From Nitrosopumilales archaeon (GTDB taxonomy: Archaea > Thermoproteota > Nitrososphaeria > Nitrososphaerales > Nitrososphaeraceae), in assembly GCA_009665115.1 (NCBI GenBank), contig WJXE01000141.1, forward strand, positions 1 to 5,257: a DNA stretch of 5,257 nucleotides. Direction: 5' to 3'. The notes beneath the pieces were generated by a model that was not told where the DNA came from, did not search any database, and saw only the letters and a program-made list of their open reading frames with translations. Positions 1 through 5,257 of this stretch are shown here, in pieces. The position numbers were made by a program, and so were the translations under genes. Numbering within the stretch: the first letter of the stretch is position 1; each line of letters opens with the position of its first letter.

Positions 1-627
1 TTACGTGACCATCCTCTTAGTCGACTGAAATTAAAATATGATCTGTCTAGACTGAAAGACAATCCAGATTATGAGGAAGCAAAAACACATTGGGAGCAGG
101 ATTTACCAAAGTCCGTAACAGATCCAGAACAGGTAGAGGAAAAAGTAAAAAGTCTTGATGACGATGTGGATGTGTTTTTCAGTCAAAAGGCAGTAGAATA
201 CGTCATGGGCATACAATGGGGTGATCTTTCTCTATCAGACGAACAGACTAGTATTCCTCCATTAAATCATGTTTCAATACCAAATATTATGAAGCAAATA
301 CGACTCGATTGGATAGAGGGAGAAAATACAAAGCGTTTCGAACGTTATGATAGGGAAAGCGGAGAATACACTTTGAACGGACTAGCAATTGCGCATGTTG
401 AGCCTCATTTGGAGAATCATTTGAGTAAATTGCTCGATGTAGTAAGAAGGCATTACACAATTAAACAGAACATACAGTCGTTTAAGGAACGAAGACAACA
501 ATTGTTGAAGGAACACGAGAAGCTCCGAAAAGAGATCGACAAGAAAATAGTATCGAAAACAGAACGAAAACAATATACAACACAATGTAAAGACTGTGAC
601 GATGGCGCTATTTCTCCCACACTCTAA
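1..627 (+). CDS. Hypothetical protein, 5'-partial, 3' end probably altered by an insertion sequence
   Basis: This frame is open from the first base, so the true start lies upstream; the first candidate start inside (GTG at 166) is not convincing because the coding character continues before it. About 208 residues are visible. I do not recognise the family. The protein is highly charged. It has an acidic stretch near visible residue 52 (SLDDDVDV), a mixed middle section containing AVEYVMGIQWGDLSLS, and a Lys/Glu/Gln-rich helical tail (about residues 140-190) that looks like a coiled coil. Near the end is a lone CKDC (codons 586-597), which could be half of a zinc site. The last residues (DDGAISPTL) are read from bases that overlap the antisense 3' end of the transposase, so the present stop is probably not the original one. 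There is no signal peptide or membrane segment in the visible part. Confidence 0.6.
   Translation, partial: LRDHPLSRLKLKYDLSRLKDNPDYEEAKTHWEQDLPKSVTDPEQVEEKVKSLDDDVDVFFSQKAVEYVMGIQWGDLSLSDEQTSIPPLNHVSIPNIMKQIRLDWIEGENTKRFERYDRESGEYTLNGLAIAHVEPHLENHLSKLLDVVRRHYTIKQNIQSFKERRQQLLKEHEKLRKEIDKKIVSKTERKQYTTQCKDCDDGAISPTL
591..597. repeat. Possible left target-site duplication, AGACTGT
   Basis: This heptamer also occurs at 1695-1701, on the other side of the transposase remnant. Joining the upstream gene at this copy to the sequence after the other copy gives ...CKDC followed at once by TAG, a clean natural end for the gene. A 7-base match within the stretches searched could easily arise by chance, so this is tentative. 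Confidence 0.3.
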
Positions 628-1694
628 TCTTTCCGCCTGTTTTCTTGTATTTGTGGGCGCGCTTTATCAAACCATTCCATTTGTCATGTCCTAATTTCAA
701 ATCAATGCCTGCCGCCTTAGCTGGCGTCTTACTGATTGCTTGATGTTCTCTTACTAAATTGTAGTATGCTGCAAAGAGTGGAATCATGGGTGTATCGTCA
801 ACATTCAATCCTCGATAATTTCGCTCGCGTCCTCTCAAAGTATTATTGACGCGCTCCATAATATTATTATCCACTAATCCTCTGATTCCAGATGCAAAAT
901 TATGTTTCGGTGGATTTTCTGTTTTGATTTGTACCTCTGCGACATATTCAGCTTTGTATGCGCTGTGTAAGCTGGCAGCGCATCGGATGTTATGCTTTTG
1001 ATTGTTTGATTGATTTTGTTATGGCCTGTGACTTCTGCAAGGTTATGGAATAATCGGCGCGCGCCTTTATGGTCTCTTCTGTGAAAGTTTTGTGCGCAGC
1101 AAATATCGTGTGTTTGGATCTAAAGCCCAAACAAATATTTCATTTGTCCGTCGATCTTCACAAATAATTCATCGACATTAACATTCCCACTGAATTTCGG
1201 CTTTAAGCTGTTCATATAATCTGACAGTAAATTTTCATATCTGCCTAAGTAATTGTGAGTGGTTTGCGGTGCCGCTTTTATTCCGTATGTTTCAATGTTG
1301 AGCAGATTCCTCTTAAGCTTACGTTGCGGCAATGCATTGAAAGAATCAGAGGAATCATTCTTGAATCACTCTGCAACGTATCGAAAGCCACTTCCTGTTT
1401 TCTAAATTGTCTGCAGAAAACTTTGCAGCATAGAATTTGCTTTAACACTCGCTTGCCACGTTTTCCGTTATTAATTATAGCAGAAGATTTACAAATCACT
1501 ACAAAGTGTAATTTCTTCTGGCGCGCTTTCTTCGATTTGTTCTTCAACGTCGTTTAGAATTTTGGCTTGTAATCGTAATGCAATTATCAAGAGCAGAGCA
1601 ATGCTTGCAAACACCGACGTTATGGCTACAATATTTGAAATCCTTACAAGTACATAATTCTATGGCTACCCAAGAATCGAGGAGACCCAGTCGG
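598..1694 (-). mobile_element. Degraded insertion sequence carrying a broken DDE transposase (ends uncertain)
   Basis: The element is recognised by its transposase (608 to about 1600, minus strand). The outer limits given here rest only on a 7-base direct repeat, AGACTGT, at 591-597 and 1695-1701, which could be a target-site duplication. That would make the element 1097 bases long. I could not find convincing terminal inverted repeats at these ends (only a weak CGATGG / CGACTGG resemblance), so the limits may be wrong by tens of bases. The left limit is bounded by the transposase stop at 608; the right limit lies somewhere between about 1600 and 1700. The architecture of zinc ribbon, helix-turn-helix-like region and DDE core resembles archaeal IS6/IS240-like elements, but the family is not settled. 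Confidence 0.5.
608..1614 (-). pseudogene. DDE transposase, broken by five frameshifts
   Basis: Reading the minus strand, one protein of about 325-335 residues can be followed across six frame segments. (1) About 1614-1496: LNDVEEQIEESAPEEITLC. (2) About 1493-1287: CKSSAIINNGKRGKR then SLRGICSTLKH. (3) About 1287-1131: YGIKAAPQTTHNYLGRYE and VDELFVKIDGQMKYL. (4) 1131-1078: VWALDPNTRYLL. (5) 1078-962: RDHKGARRLFHNL and SITSDALPAY. (6) 961-608: AYKAEYVAEV, NNIMERVNNTLRGRERNYRG, HQAISKTPAKAAGI, and the end KIRVWEK. Each junction is repaired by one base; dropping one T at 1493-1495 restores a CSDC zinc knuckle. Likely catalytic residues are Asp at 1171-1173, Asp at 982-984 and Glu at 854-856. The start is unclear: GTG at 1614 or TTG at 1590. 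IS6-like is my best family guess. The element should no longer move by its own enzyme. Confidence 0.85.
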
Positions 1695-1701
1695 AGACTG
1701 T
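1695..1701. repeat. Possible right target-site duplication, AGACTGT
   Basis: This is the second copy of the heptamer at 591-597. If it is real, it marks the right end of the insertion sequence, and the TAG starting with its last T would be the original stop of the interrupted upstream gene. It is not supported by clear inverted repeats at the element ends. Confidence 0.3.
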
Positions 1702-1880
1702 TAGTTATAAAGGTCAATAGTAATCCCTTTCGTCATGACGGTTCCTACACTGCAGGTTCTGTTAGCTCATGTATCTTAGAGTCTTCCGCGTACAGGTAAT
1801 GCAAGCTTCCCAAACACAACAAAGGTAAATTCCAATCAAATGTTTATTTAATCGCAGCTAATAGTAATAAGTAATAGCTA
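1702..1880. other. Non-coding flank between insertion sequence and zinc-ribbon gene
   Basis: I see no credible gene, tRNA or structured RNA here. The plus-strand frame open from 1578 to 1799 has arbitrary composition and overlaps the transposase start, so I treat it as spurious. The right end holds the TATA-like box of the zinc-ribbon gene. Just before that gene the sequence is built from TAATAG-type words, with a direct repeat AGCTAAT at 1856-1862 and 1876-1882, the second copy running into the ATG. Confidence 0.5.
1843..1851 (+). promoter_or_regulatory. TATA-like box of the zinc-ribbon gene
   Basis: TTTATTTAA lies 30-38 bases before the ATG at 1881. Archaeal TATA boxes sit about 26-33 bases before the transcription start, so the transcript would begin only a few bases ahead of the start codon. 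There is no Shine-Dalgarno sequence before the ATG, which fits leaderless or near-leaderless translation. Confidence 0.45.
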
Positions 1881-2096
1881 ATGAGCAGCAGTACTTCGTG
1901 GCATAATCCCAACGCAGATAACAGTAATCAAAGTAAAATATGTCCTAATTGCGGACAAGTAAACGACAGATACGGCTTGCCTATATATCCTTTCAACAAA
2001 TCAACCAAGGTATTGAACTGGTGCACAAAGTGCCTAAGCACGGTAGATGATATCACAACCGCTGATCGAGAACTCCCTCAGGGCGATAAGGCGTAA
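1881..2096 (+). CDS. Small zinc-ribbon protein (71 aa)
   Basis: The protein has a polar Ser/Asn-rich N-terminus (residues 1-18), then CPNCG at 21-25 and CTKC at 48-51. These are two CxxC knuckles 23 residues apart, the spacing of a single treble-clef or zinc-ribbon fold binding one zinc. The segment between them (VNDRYGLPIYPFNKS) is aromatic and basic, and the tail (52-71) is acidic. The fold does not fix a function: such miniature proteins include nucleic-acid binders, adaptor subunits and proteins of unknown role. The start is well determined, because an in-frame TAG at 1875-1877 lies just upstream and a TATA-like box sits at 1843-1851. It stands alone, converging with the glycosyltransferase gene 36 bases away. 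I do not recognise a specific family. Confidence 0.75.
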   Translation: MSSSTSWHNPNADNSNQSKICPNCGQVNDRYGLPIYPFNKSTKVLNWCTKCLSTVDDITTADRELPQGDKA

Positions 2097-2120
2097 ATTG
2101 GGGCGAAGATACAGTCTACA

Positions 2121-2144
2121 TTGTTTTTATGGTTATTTATTTAT
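2121..2144 (+). terminator. T-rich terminator candidate of the zinc-ribbon gene
   Basis: A T-rich stretch starting 25 bases after the stop contains TTTTT (2124-2128) followed by TTATTTATTTA. Archaeal intrinsic termination relies on such T tracts in the non-template strand without needing a hairpin. It overlaps the last codons of the convergent glycosyltransferase gene. The tract is short and interrupted, so termination may be partial. Confidence 0.35.
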
Positions 2145-3530
2145 CACATAAAAGTCATAGGTGAGGTTTTTGTCTGCTCTTGACGTTTGGCGTTTAGCGT
2201 GATATTCAATTAATGTCCAAAACGCAGGGAACGTCTCCACCAATCCTAAAATGGGACAGAGTATGAGAGTTTGGAAATGCAACACGAATCTCTTTGACCA
2301 TGCTATCTTCGAATATCTGAGGTTTAAAAATAATCCTATTTGATACGAAAGAAGCCATATCATAGAAGAAAACAACAAGATCGCGCCAATACCAAATTGA
2401 AAAGCACCCATGTTCCCAAAAAAATGTACAGTCAATTCAGAATAAAGTGTTCTCAGTAAGTTCCCAAAGACAGCCATGCCATCAGCGCCAACTCTATAAT
2501 TGATTAAGGTATTTGATGTGATAAGGAAGAGAGGTAGGTTCATGTGGAAAGAAAGGATTAAAGAAATGAAGCCAGAAGCAAAGCCCATGAAATACGTAAT
2601 CAGCTTGTAAGAGAGCTTAAACCTGTGAATCAGAGGAAACTTGTTTATGTTCTGCAGGCTACCCAGAACCCATCTACGCCTTTGCATGAAGTGGTCCTTG
2701 ATGTTTAGGGGCGGCTGCTCCAAAAGAATGCCTCCGTGCCAGCCCATAGATCTTGGACCATATTTATGGTACACTTGATAGCCGAACATCTGGTCTTCTG
2801 CAAGAGTGGGTCCGAAATTCCAACCGATCGAATCCTCGACATCTGATCTTACCAGTAAATTGCTACCGTGCATATGCAATGGAGAAGTCTTGATATATTG
2901 CTCATTTTTCATCTGCGAAACGCAATCGTAGCAAGTAAATGGCCTTATGGATTCAGCAAGTGCTGTTAGGATGTTCGCCGATTCAAATTTTAAAGGGTAG
3001 AAAATGGGTCCTTCAAAGGCTAGTCCTTGACCCTCTCTAATGGCTTTCAGCAGAGAGAGAACAGTTTGATGTGTAACATAACTTTCGTCGTCCATATGGA
3101 AGATCCAGTATTTCGAAGTGTTTCTTCCAGTTTTGCGCCTGGATTCGACTGCATATTGTAATGCTCTTCCTTTCTTGATTGCACTACTTCTGAAGCTTTT
3201 ATCAACTAGCACAACCTCACTATTTGAGTGGGCAAGGGTATCAATGTCCTGTGGGTCGTCAGTAATAACCGAGATTCGGTAATCGAGATACTTTATCTTG
3301 TCACAAGATGCGACTATTGAATCGATACCTCGCAGTACGACCGGCGTCTTTGTTGCAGAACGACTAGTTATTTGGAATATTATTACCGGGTCGTTATGAA
3401 TTCGTTGAACGTCCTTTCCTATGAAAGCTTCCCTATTCTTCAGAAACCTGATTATCGATACAAATGCAATAGGGACGTTAGTAAGCCATACAACTGTTAT
3501 AATGCCTACTAGGATATCGTCTAGCAACAT
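2133..3530 (-). CDS. Membrane family 2 glycosyltransferase, Egghead-like
   Basis: This 465-residue enzyme probably transfers a sugar from a nucleotide donor at the inner face of the membrane. A membrane anchor lies at residues 6-28. The GT-A core follows: HMDDES at 145-150 (the DxD-type metal and nucleotide site), SPLHMHGSNLLVRSD at 216-230, LAED at 243-246 (probable catalytic base), and QRRRW at 283-287 (the QxxRW acceptor/product motif). Further membrane spans lie at about 310-328, 378-403 and 416-440, with a weaker one at 330-345. The block from DDES through FEGPIFYPL, LAED and QRRRW resembles Egghead-type beta-mannosyltransferases more than cellulose synthases, which usually have more membrane spans. 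The sugar and product are unknown; a surface glycan or glycolipid is a reasonable inference. The start is set by a TATA box leaving almost no leader. The gene is divergent from TFB and appears intact. Confidence 0.88.
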   Translation of the reverse strand: MLLDDILVGIITVVWLTNVPIAFVSIIRFLKNREAFIGKDVQRIHNDPVIIFQITSRSATKTPVVLRGIDSIVASCDKIKYLDYRISVITDDPQDIDTLAHSNSEVVLVDKSFRSSAIKKGRALQYAVESRRKTGRNTSKYWIFHMDDESYVTHQTVLSLLKAIREGQGLAFEGPIFYPLKFESANILTALAESIRPFTCYDCVSQMKNEQYIKTSPLHMHGSNLLVRSDVEDSIGWNFGPTLAEDQMFGYQVYHKYGPRSMGWHGGILLEQPPLNIKDHFMQRRRWVLGSLQNINKFPLIHRFKLSYKLITYFMGFASGFISLILSFHMNLPLFLITSNTLINYRVGADGMAVFGNLLRTLYSELTVHFFGNMGAFQFGIGAILLFSSMIWLLSYQIGLFLNLRYSKIAWSKRFVLHFQTLILCPILGLVETFPAFWTLIEYHAKRQTSRADKNLTYDFYVINK

Positions 3531-3551
3531 CTAGAGACAAAATAGTTCATA

Positions 3552-3559
3552 ATATATAA
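3552..3559 (-). promoter_or_regulatory. TATA box of the glycosyltransferase gene
   Basis: On the minus strand TTATATAT lies 22-29 bases before the ATG whose A is at 3530. That spacing puts transcription start at or next to the ATG, giving a leaderless mRNA. No Shine-Dalgarno sequence is present. The palindrome TTCTAGAA lies 8 bases further upstream. Confidence 0.6.
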
Positions 3560-3567
3560 TAACCGCT

Positions 3568-3575
3568 TTCTAGAA
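3568..3575. promoter_or_regulatory. Palindrome TTCTAGAA, possible operator on the glycosyltransferase side
   Basis: This perfect 8-base palindrome is centred about 41.5 bases before the glycosyltransferase ATG, just upstream of its TATA box and BRE region. An identical copy lies at 3699-3706 at the matching position before TFB. In promoter direction both copies continue with A, giving a shared nonamer TTCTAGAAA. A dimeric regulator site or a basal promoter element are both possible. Confidence 0.4.
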
Positions 3576-3698
3576 TTTTGTAAATGTGAGCACGACGATT
3601 TGTTATAGGCAAACACTAAGATACTAGAATAATCTTAAGAAAAAGATCTTTGATTTCGATTTTCTAAGCATACTACGTTTGCATTAGAATTATCTAAT

Positions 3699-3706
3699 TT
3701 CTAGAA
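3699..3706. promoter_or_regulatory. Palindrome TTCTAGAA, possible operator on the TFB side
   Basis: This is the second exact copy of the palindrome at 3568-3575. It is centred 40.5 bases before the TFB ATG and 8 bases ahead of a TATA-like box. The mirrored placement relative to both genes argues against chance, although the spacer is AT-rich and the motif is short. Confidence 0.4.
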
Positions 3707-3713
3707 AAACTAT

Positions 3714-3722
3714 GGATAAAAA
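3714..3722 (+). promoter_or_regulatory. TATA-like box of the TFB gene
   Basis: GGATAAAAA lies 21-29 bases before the ATG at 3743, the same spacing as the stronger TATA box of the divergent gene. It predicts a leaderless transcript starting at about that ATG. An alternative AT-rich site at 3686-3697 (AATTATCTAATT) would give a leader of about 25 bases. Confidence 0.4.
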
Positions 3723-3742
3723 GAGTTGCCGTACTTGTTTCG

Positions 3743-4687
3743 ATGGGAGCTCAGACCATAATGCCTCCGGAGAGCAAGTTAAACGAACGCAATGATGCAA
3801 CCTACTGCGATCAATGTAAGGGTTATACTGTTATCTTTGATATGGTTTCAAGTGAGTACGTTTGCAGCTCCTGCGGTTGCGTTGCAAACGATAAATTTTT
3901 TAACAATGAACACTCGAGCGGATATTCTGGTCAATCTGGCTTCAGCGATAGATCCAGAACTGGCATGCCTGAATCTTTGGCTATACACCATAAGGGACTA
4001 TCCACTTTAATTGGGATGGGGGACACAGATGCGCGCGGTAAAGCGCTGGAGCCAGCACAGAGAATGAAAATGCAAAGATTGCGCACTTGGAATAACAGAT
4101 CTCAACTGAATGACTCAATATCGCGAAATTTGGAGAAGGCTTTAAAATTTCTAAATAATTTTGGCGATAAACTATACCTCAGCCAAGCTGTAATGGAAAG
4201 TGCTGCATATATCTACAGGAAAGCAGCAATAAAAAAGCTCGCAAAGGGCAGATCAACCCTAGGGCTTGTAGGGGCAGCGCTTTACGCCGCGTGCAGGGAG
4301 ACTGCAACCCCGAAAACGATTTCTGACGTAGCTTCAGTCTGTAATTTGTCCAGTAAAGATGTGATGTCGCATTATAAGTTGATATTGAGAGAGCTTTCTT
4401 TACAAATGCCGGTACTGCATGGGCCAGATTATGTTACACTGATCGCCAACAGACTTGACCTGAGTGAGAAAACAAAACGAGAAGCACTTAAAATATTTTC
4501 GGAGGTACAGCAGAACCGAATATCAATAGGGAAGAACCCAAGAGCGCTGGCCGGAGCTGTAATATATTTGGCTTCGCAAACCTGCAACGAGTTTCTCCGA
4601 CAGGTCGAGATATGCCAAGTAGCTGACATATCAACAGTCTCTCTCCGGAAAAGATGTAAGGAGATTAAGGCAACCCTGGAAGTTTAG
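3743..4687 (+). CDS. tfb: Transcription initiation factor B (TFB, archaeal TFIIB) paralogue
   Basis: TFB binds the TBP-TATA complex and the BRE and recruits RNA polymerase. The 314 residues show the full family order. An N-terminal zinc ribbon has CDQC at 22-25 and CSSC at 41-44. A B-reader/linker region (about 66-118) contains RSRTGMPESLAIHHKGLSTLIG and MKMQRLRTWNNR. Two cyclin repeats follow, at about 120-217 (including KGRSTLGLVGAALYAACRE) and 224-314 (including KNPRALAGAVIYLAS). Length is normal for the family. The segment that usually carries a Glu-Trp-Arg motif between ribbon and reader is instead Ser/Gly-rich (HSSGYSGQSGFSDR), so this is likely a divergent paralogue; thaumarchaeotes often carry several. 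ATG 3743 is preferred because of the TATA-like box; a second ATG at residue 7 is possible. It may direct polymerase to a subset of promoters, which is inference. Confidence 0.95.
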   Translation: MGAQTIMPPESKLNERNDATYCDQCKGYTVIFDMVSSEYVCSSCGCVANDKFFNNEHSSGYSGQSGFSDRSRTGMPESLAIHHKGLSTLIGMGDTDARGKALEPAQRMKMQRLRTWNNRSQLNDSISRNLEKALKFLNNFGDKLYLSQAVMESAAYIYRKAAIKKLAKGRSTLGLVGAALYAACRETATPKTISDVASVCNLSSKDVMSHYKLILRELSLQMPVLHGPDYVTLIANRLDLSEKTKREALKIFSEVQQNRISIGKNPRALAGAVIYLASQTCNEFLRQVEICQVADISTVSLRKRCKEIKATLEV

Positions 4688-4699
4688 CTTGTTAGGTAT

Positions 4700-5257
4700 T
4701 CACGGTATCTTCTTGATATAACGTACAAACTCCCTGCCATCATGAAGATTCTCTAATTGCTCCCTGGCTATCTTTATATATGCAGCCTGGAACCCAGGAT
4801 ATGCTTCTTTGCAAGAGAACAAAGTCAATATCATTCCTTGGTGATTGATCTTGAAACCTTGACATGGCTCATGTCCTCTGATAACAAGTTTGCTGGCCGA
4901 CGTATTAAGCCACATTTTGGATATCGCTATCCCAAAATGTTTACCATAGCCTCTCCTGGAATACTCCCAATCCAACCCATTACTAATATGTTCCATTGGG
5001 TCATTCCACAATATTTCCTCCATAGTAGTACTACTAATGAACGGGTTTTGAACAGCGGATCCAAGACCATTTCCGCTACGTTTCTGTAGTAACAAATCGT
5101 CCCCTGTTGGTAGACCTCCGTGAACGATTACAAGTTGTTTCGGTATCAAGACGATTAAACTAAGTAACCGAAAGAATGGTATTATCTTATTGCTATAGAT
5201 TGACTCTGCCATTTTATGTCCGTACTTCTGAGCGAGTTTCAGTGGCAAATCATGCGA
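4700..5257 (-). CDS. PPP-family serine/threonine protein phosphatase, 5'-partial (C-terminal half)
   Basis: This metallophosphatase should remove phosphate from Ser/Thr residues using two metal ions. The frame is open to the window edge, giving 185 visible residues; the TTG at 5248 is probably internal. Visible motifs, numbered from the edge, are VIVHGGLP at 43-50 (its His is a metal ligand), EEILWNDP at 80-87, RRGYGKHFG at 101-109, LVIRGHEP at 124-131 (its His is another metal ligand), CQGFK and ILTLFS. These match the C-terminal half of PPP enzymes. The N-terminal motifs GDxHG, GDxxDRG and GNHE must lie beyond 5257 and cannot be checked. Between VHGGLP and the LWNDP block is a Gly/Ser/Asn-rich linker (about 53-77). 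Its stop lies 12 bases from the TFB stop on the other strand. The substrate is unknown; regulation of the neighbouring TFB is only a guess. Confidence 0.88.
   Translation of the reverse strand, partial: SHDLPLKLAQKYGHKMAESIYSNKIIPFFRLLSLIVLIPKQLVIVHGGLPTGDDLLLQKRSGNGLGSAVQNPFISSTTMEEILWNDPMEHISNGLDWEYSRRGYGKHFGIAISKMWLNTSASKLVIRGHEPCQGFKINHQGMILTLFSCKEAYPGFQAAYIKIAREQLENLHDGREFVRYIKKIP

Noticed and set aside
382..585. A 67-codon minus-strand frame with a Phe/Leu-rich sequence
   Set aside because: Its hydrophobic look comes from reading the Lys/Glu-rich tail of the plus-strand gene backwards.
1255..1557. A 100-codon plus-strand frame opposite the transposase
   Set aside because: It is antisense to the zinc ribbon and helix-turn-helix region of the transposase, which has clear family motifs; this frame has none.
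598..1694. Terminal inverted repeats of the insertion sequence
   Set aside because: I compared the two presumed ends by eye and found only a short, gapped CGATGG/CGACTGG resemblance, too weak to list as a feature.
1578..1799. A 73-codon plus-strand frame
   Set aside because: It overlaps the transposase N-terminus and the flank, has arbitrary composition, no recognisable motif and no good promoter.
1702..1880. tRNA or other structured RNA in the spacer
   Set aside because: There is no GGTTCRANYCC-type T-arm, no acceptor pairing and no long hairpin.
3792..4010. A 72-codon plus-strand frame inside TFB
   Set aside because: It is an out-of-frame shadow of the zinc ribbon and B-reader of TFB.
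4757..5089. A 110-codon plus-strand frame
   Set aside because: It lies antisense to the phosphatase, whose HGGLP and RGHEP motifs are unmistakable.
1..5257. CRISPR array or defence system
   Set aside because: There are no regularly spaced repeats and no Cas, restriction, toxin or other defence-type genes.

Overview
The window looks archaeal, most likely a soil-type ammonia-oxidising thaumarchaeote (Nitrososphaera/Nitrosocosmicus-like). I infer this from four things: a TFIIB-type transcription factor (TFB), TATA boxes placed so close to start codons that transcripts should be leaderless, a PPP-family Ser/Thr phosphatase, and AT-rich DNA with no Shine-Dalgarno sites at the genes. The genus is an inference from style, not from a database match.

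Layout. Bases 1-627 hold the 3' part of an unrecognised, charged gene with a coiled-coil-like end; it runs into an insertion sequence. Bases ~598-1694 are that insertion sequence (outer limits uncertain). Its minus-strand transposase is broken by five single-base indels, but across the joined frames it can be read as one DDE transposase with an N-terminal zinc ribbon. Bases ~1700-1880 are a non-coding flank ending in a promoter. Bases 1881-2096 encode a 71-residue zinc-ribbon protein. Bases 2133-3530 (minus) encode a membrane-anchored family 2 glycosyltransferase related to Egghead-type enzymes. Bases 3743-4687 (plus) encode a TFB paralogue. Bases 4700-5257 (minus) are the C-terminal half of a PPP phosphatase whose start lies outside the window.

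How the genes relate. The glycosyltransferase and TFB genes are divergent across a 212-base spacer. Each has a TATA-like box about 21-29 bases before its ATG, and each has the same 8-base palindrome TTCTAGAA centred about 41 bases before its ATG. This mirror arrangement suggests shared control and is the most interesting signal here. TFB and the phosphatase converge with only 12 bases between their stops, so their transcripts probably overlap. No complete multi-gene system is evident, and nothing in the sequence proves that these genes share a pathway.
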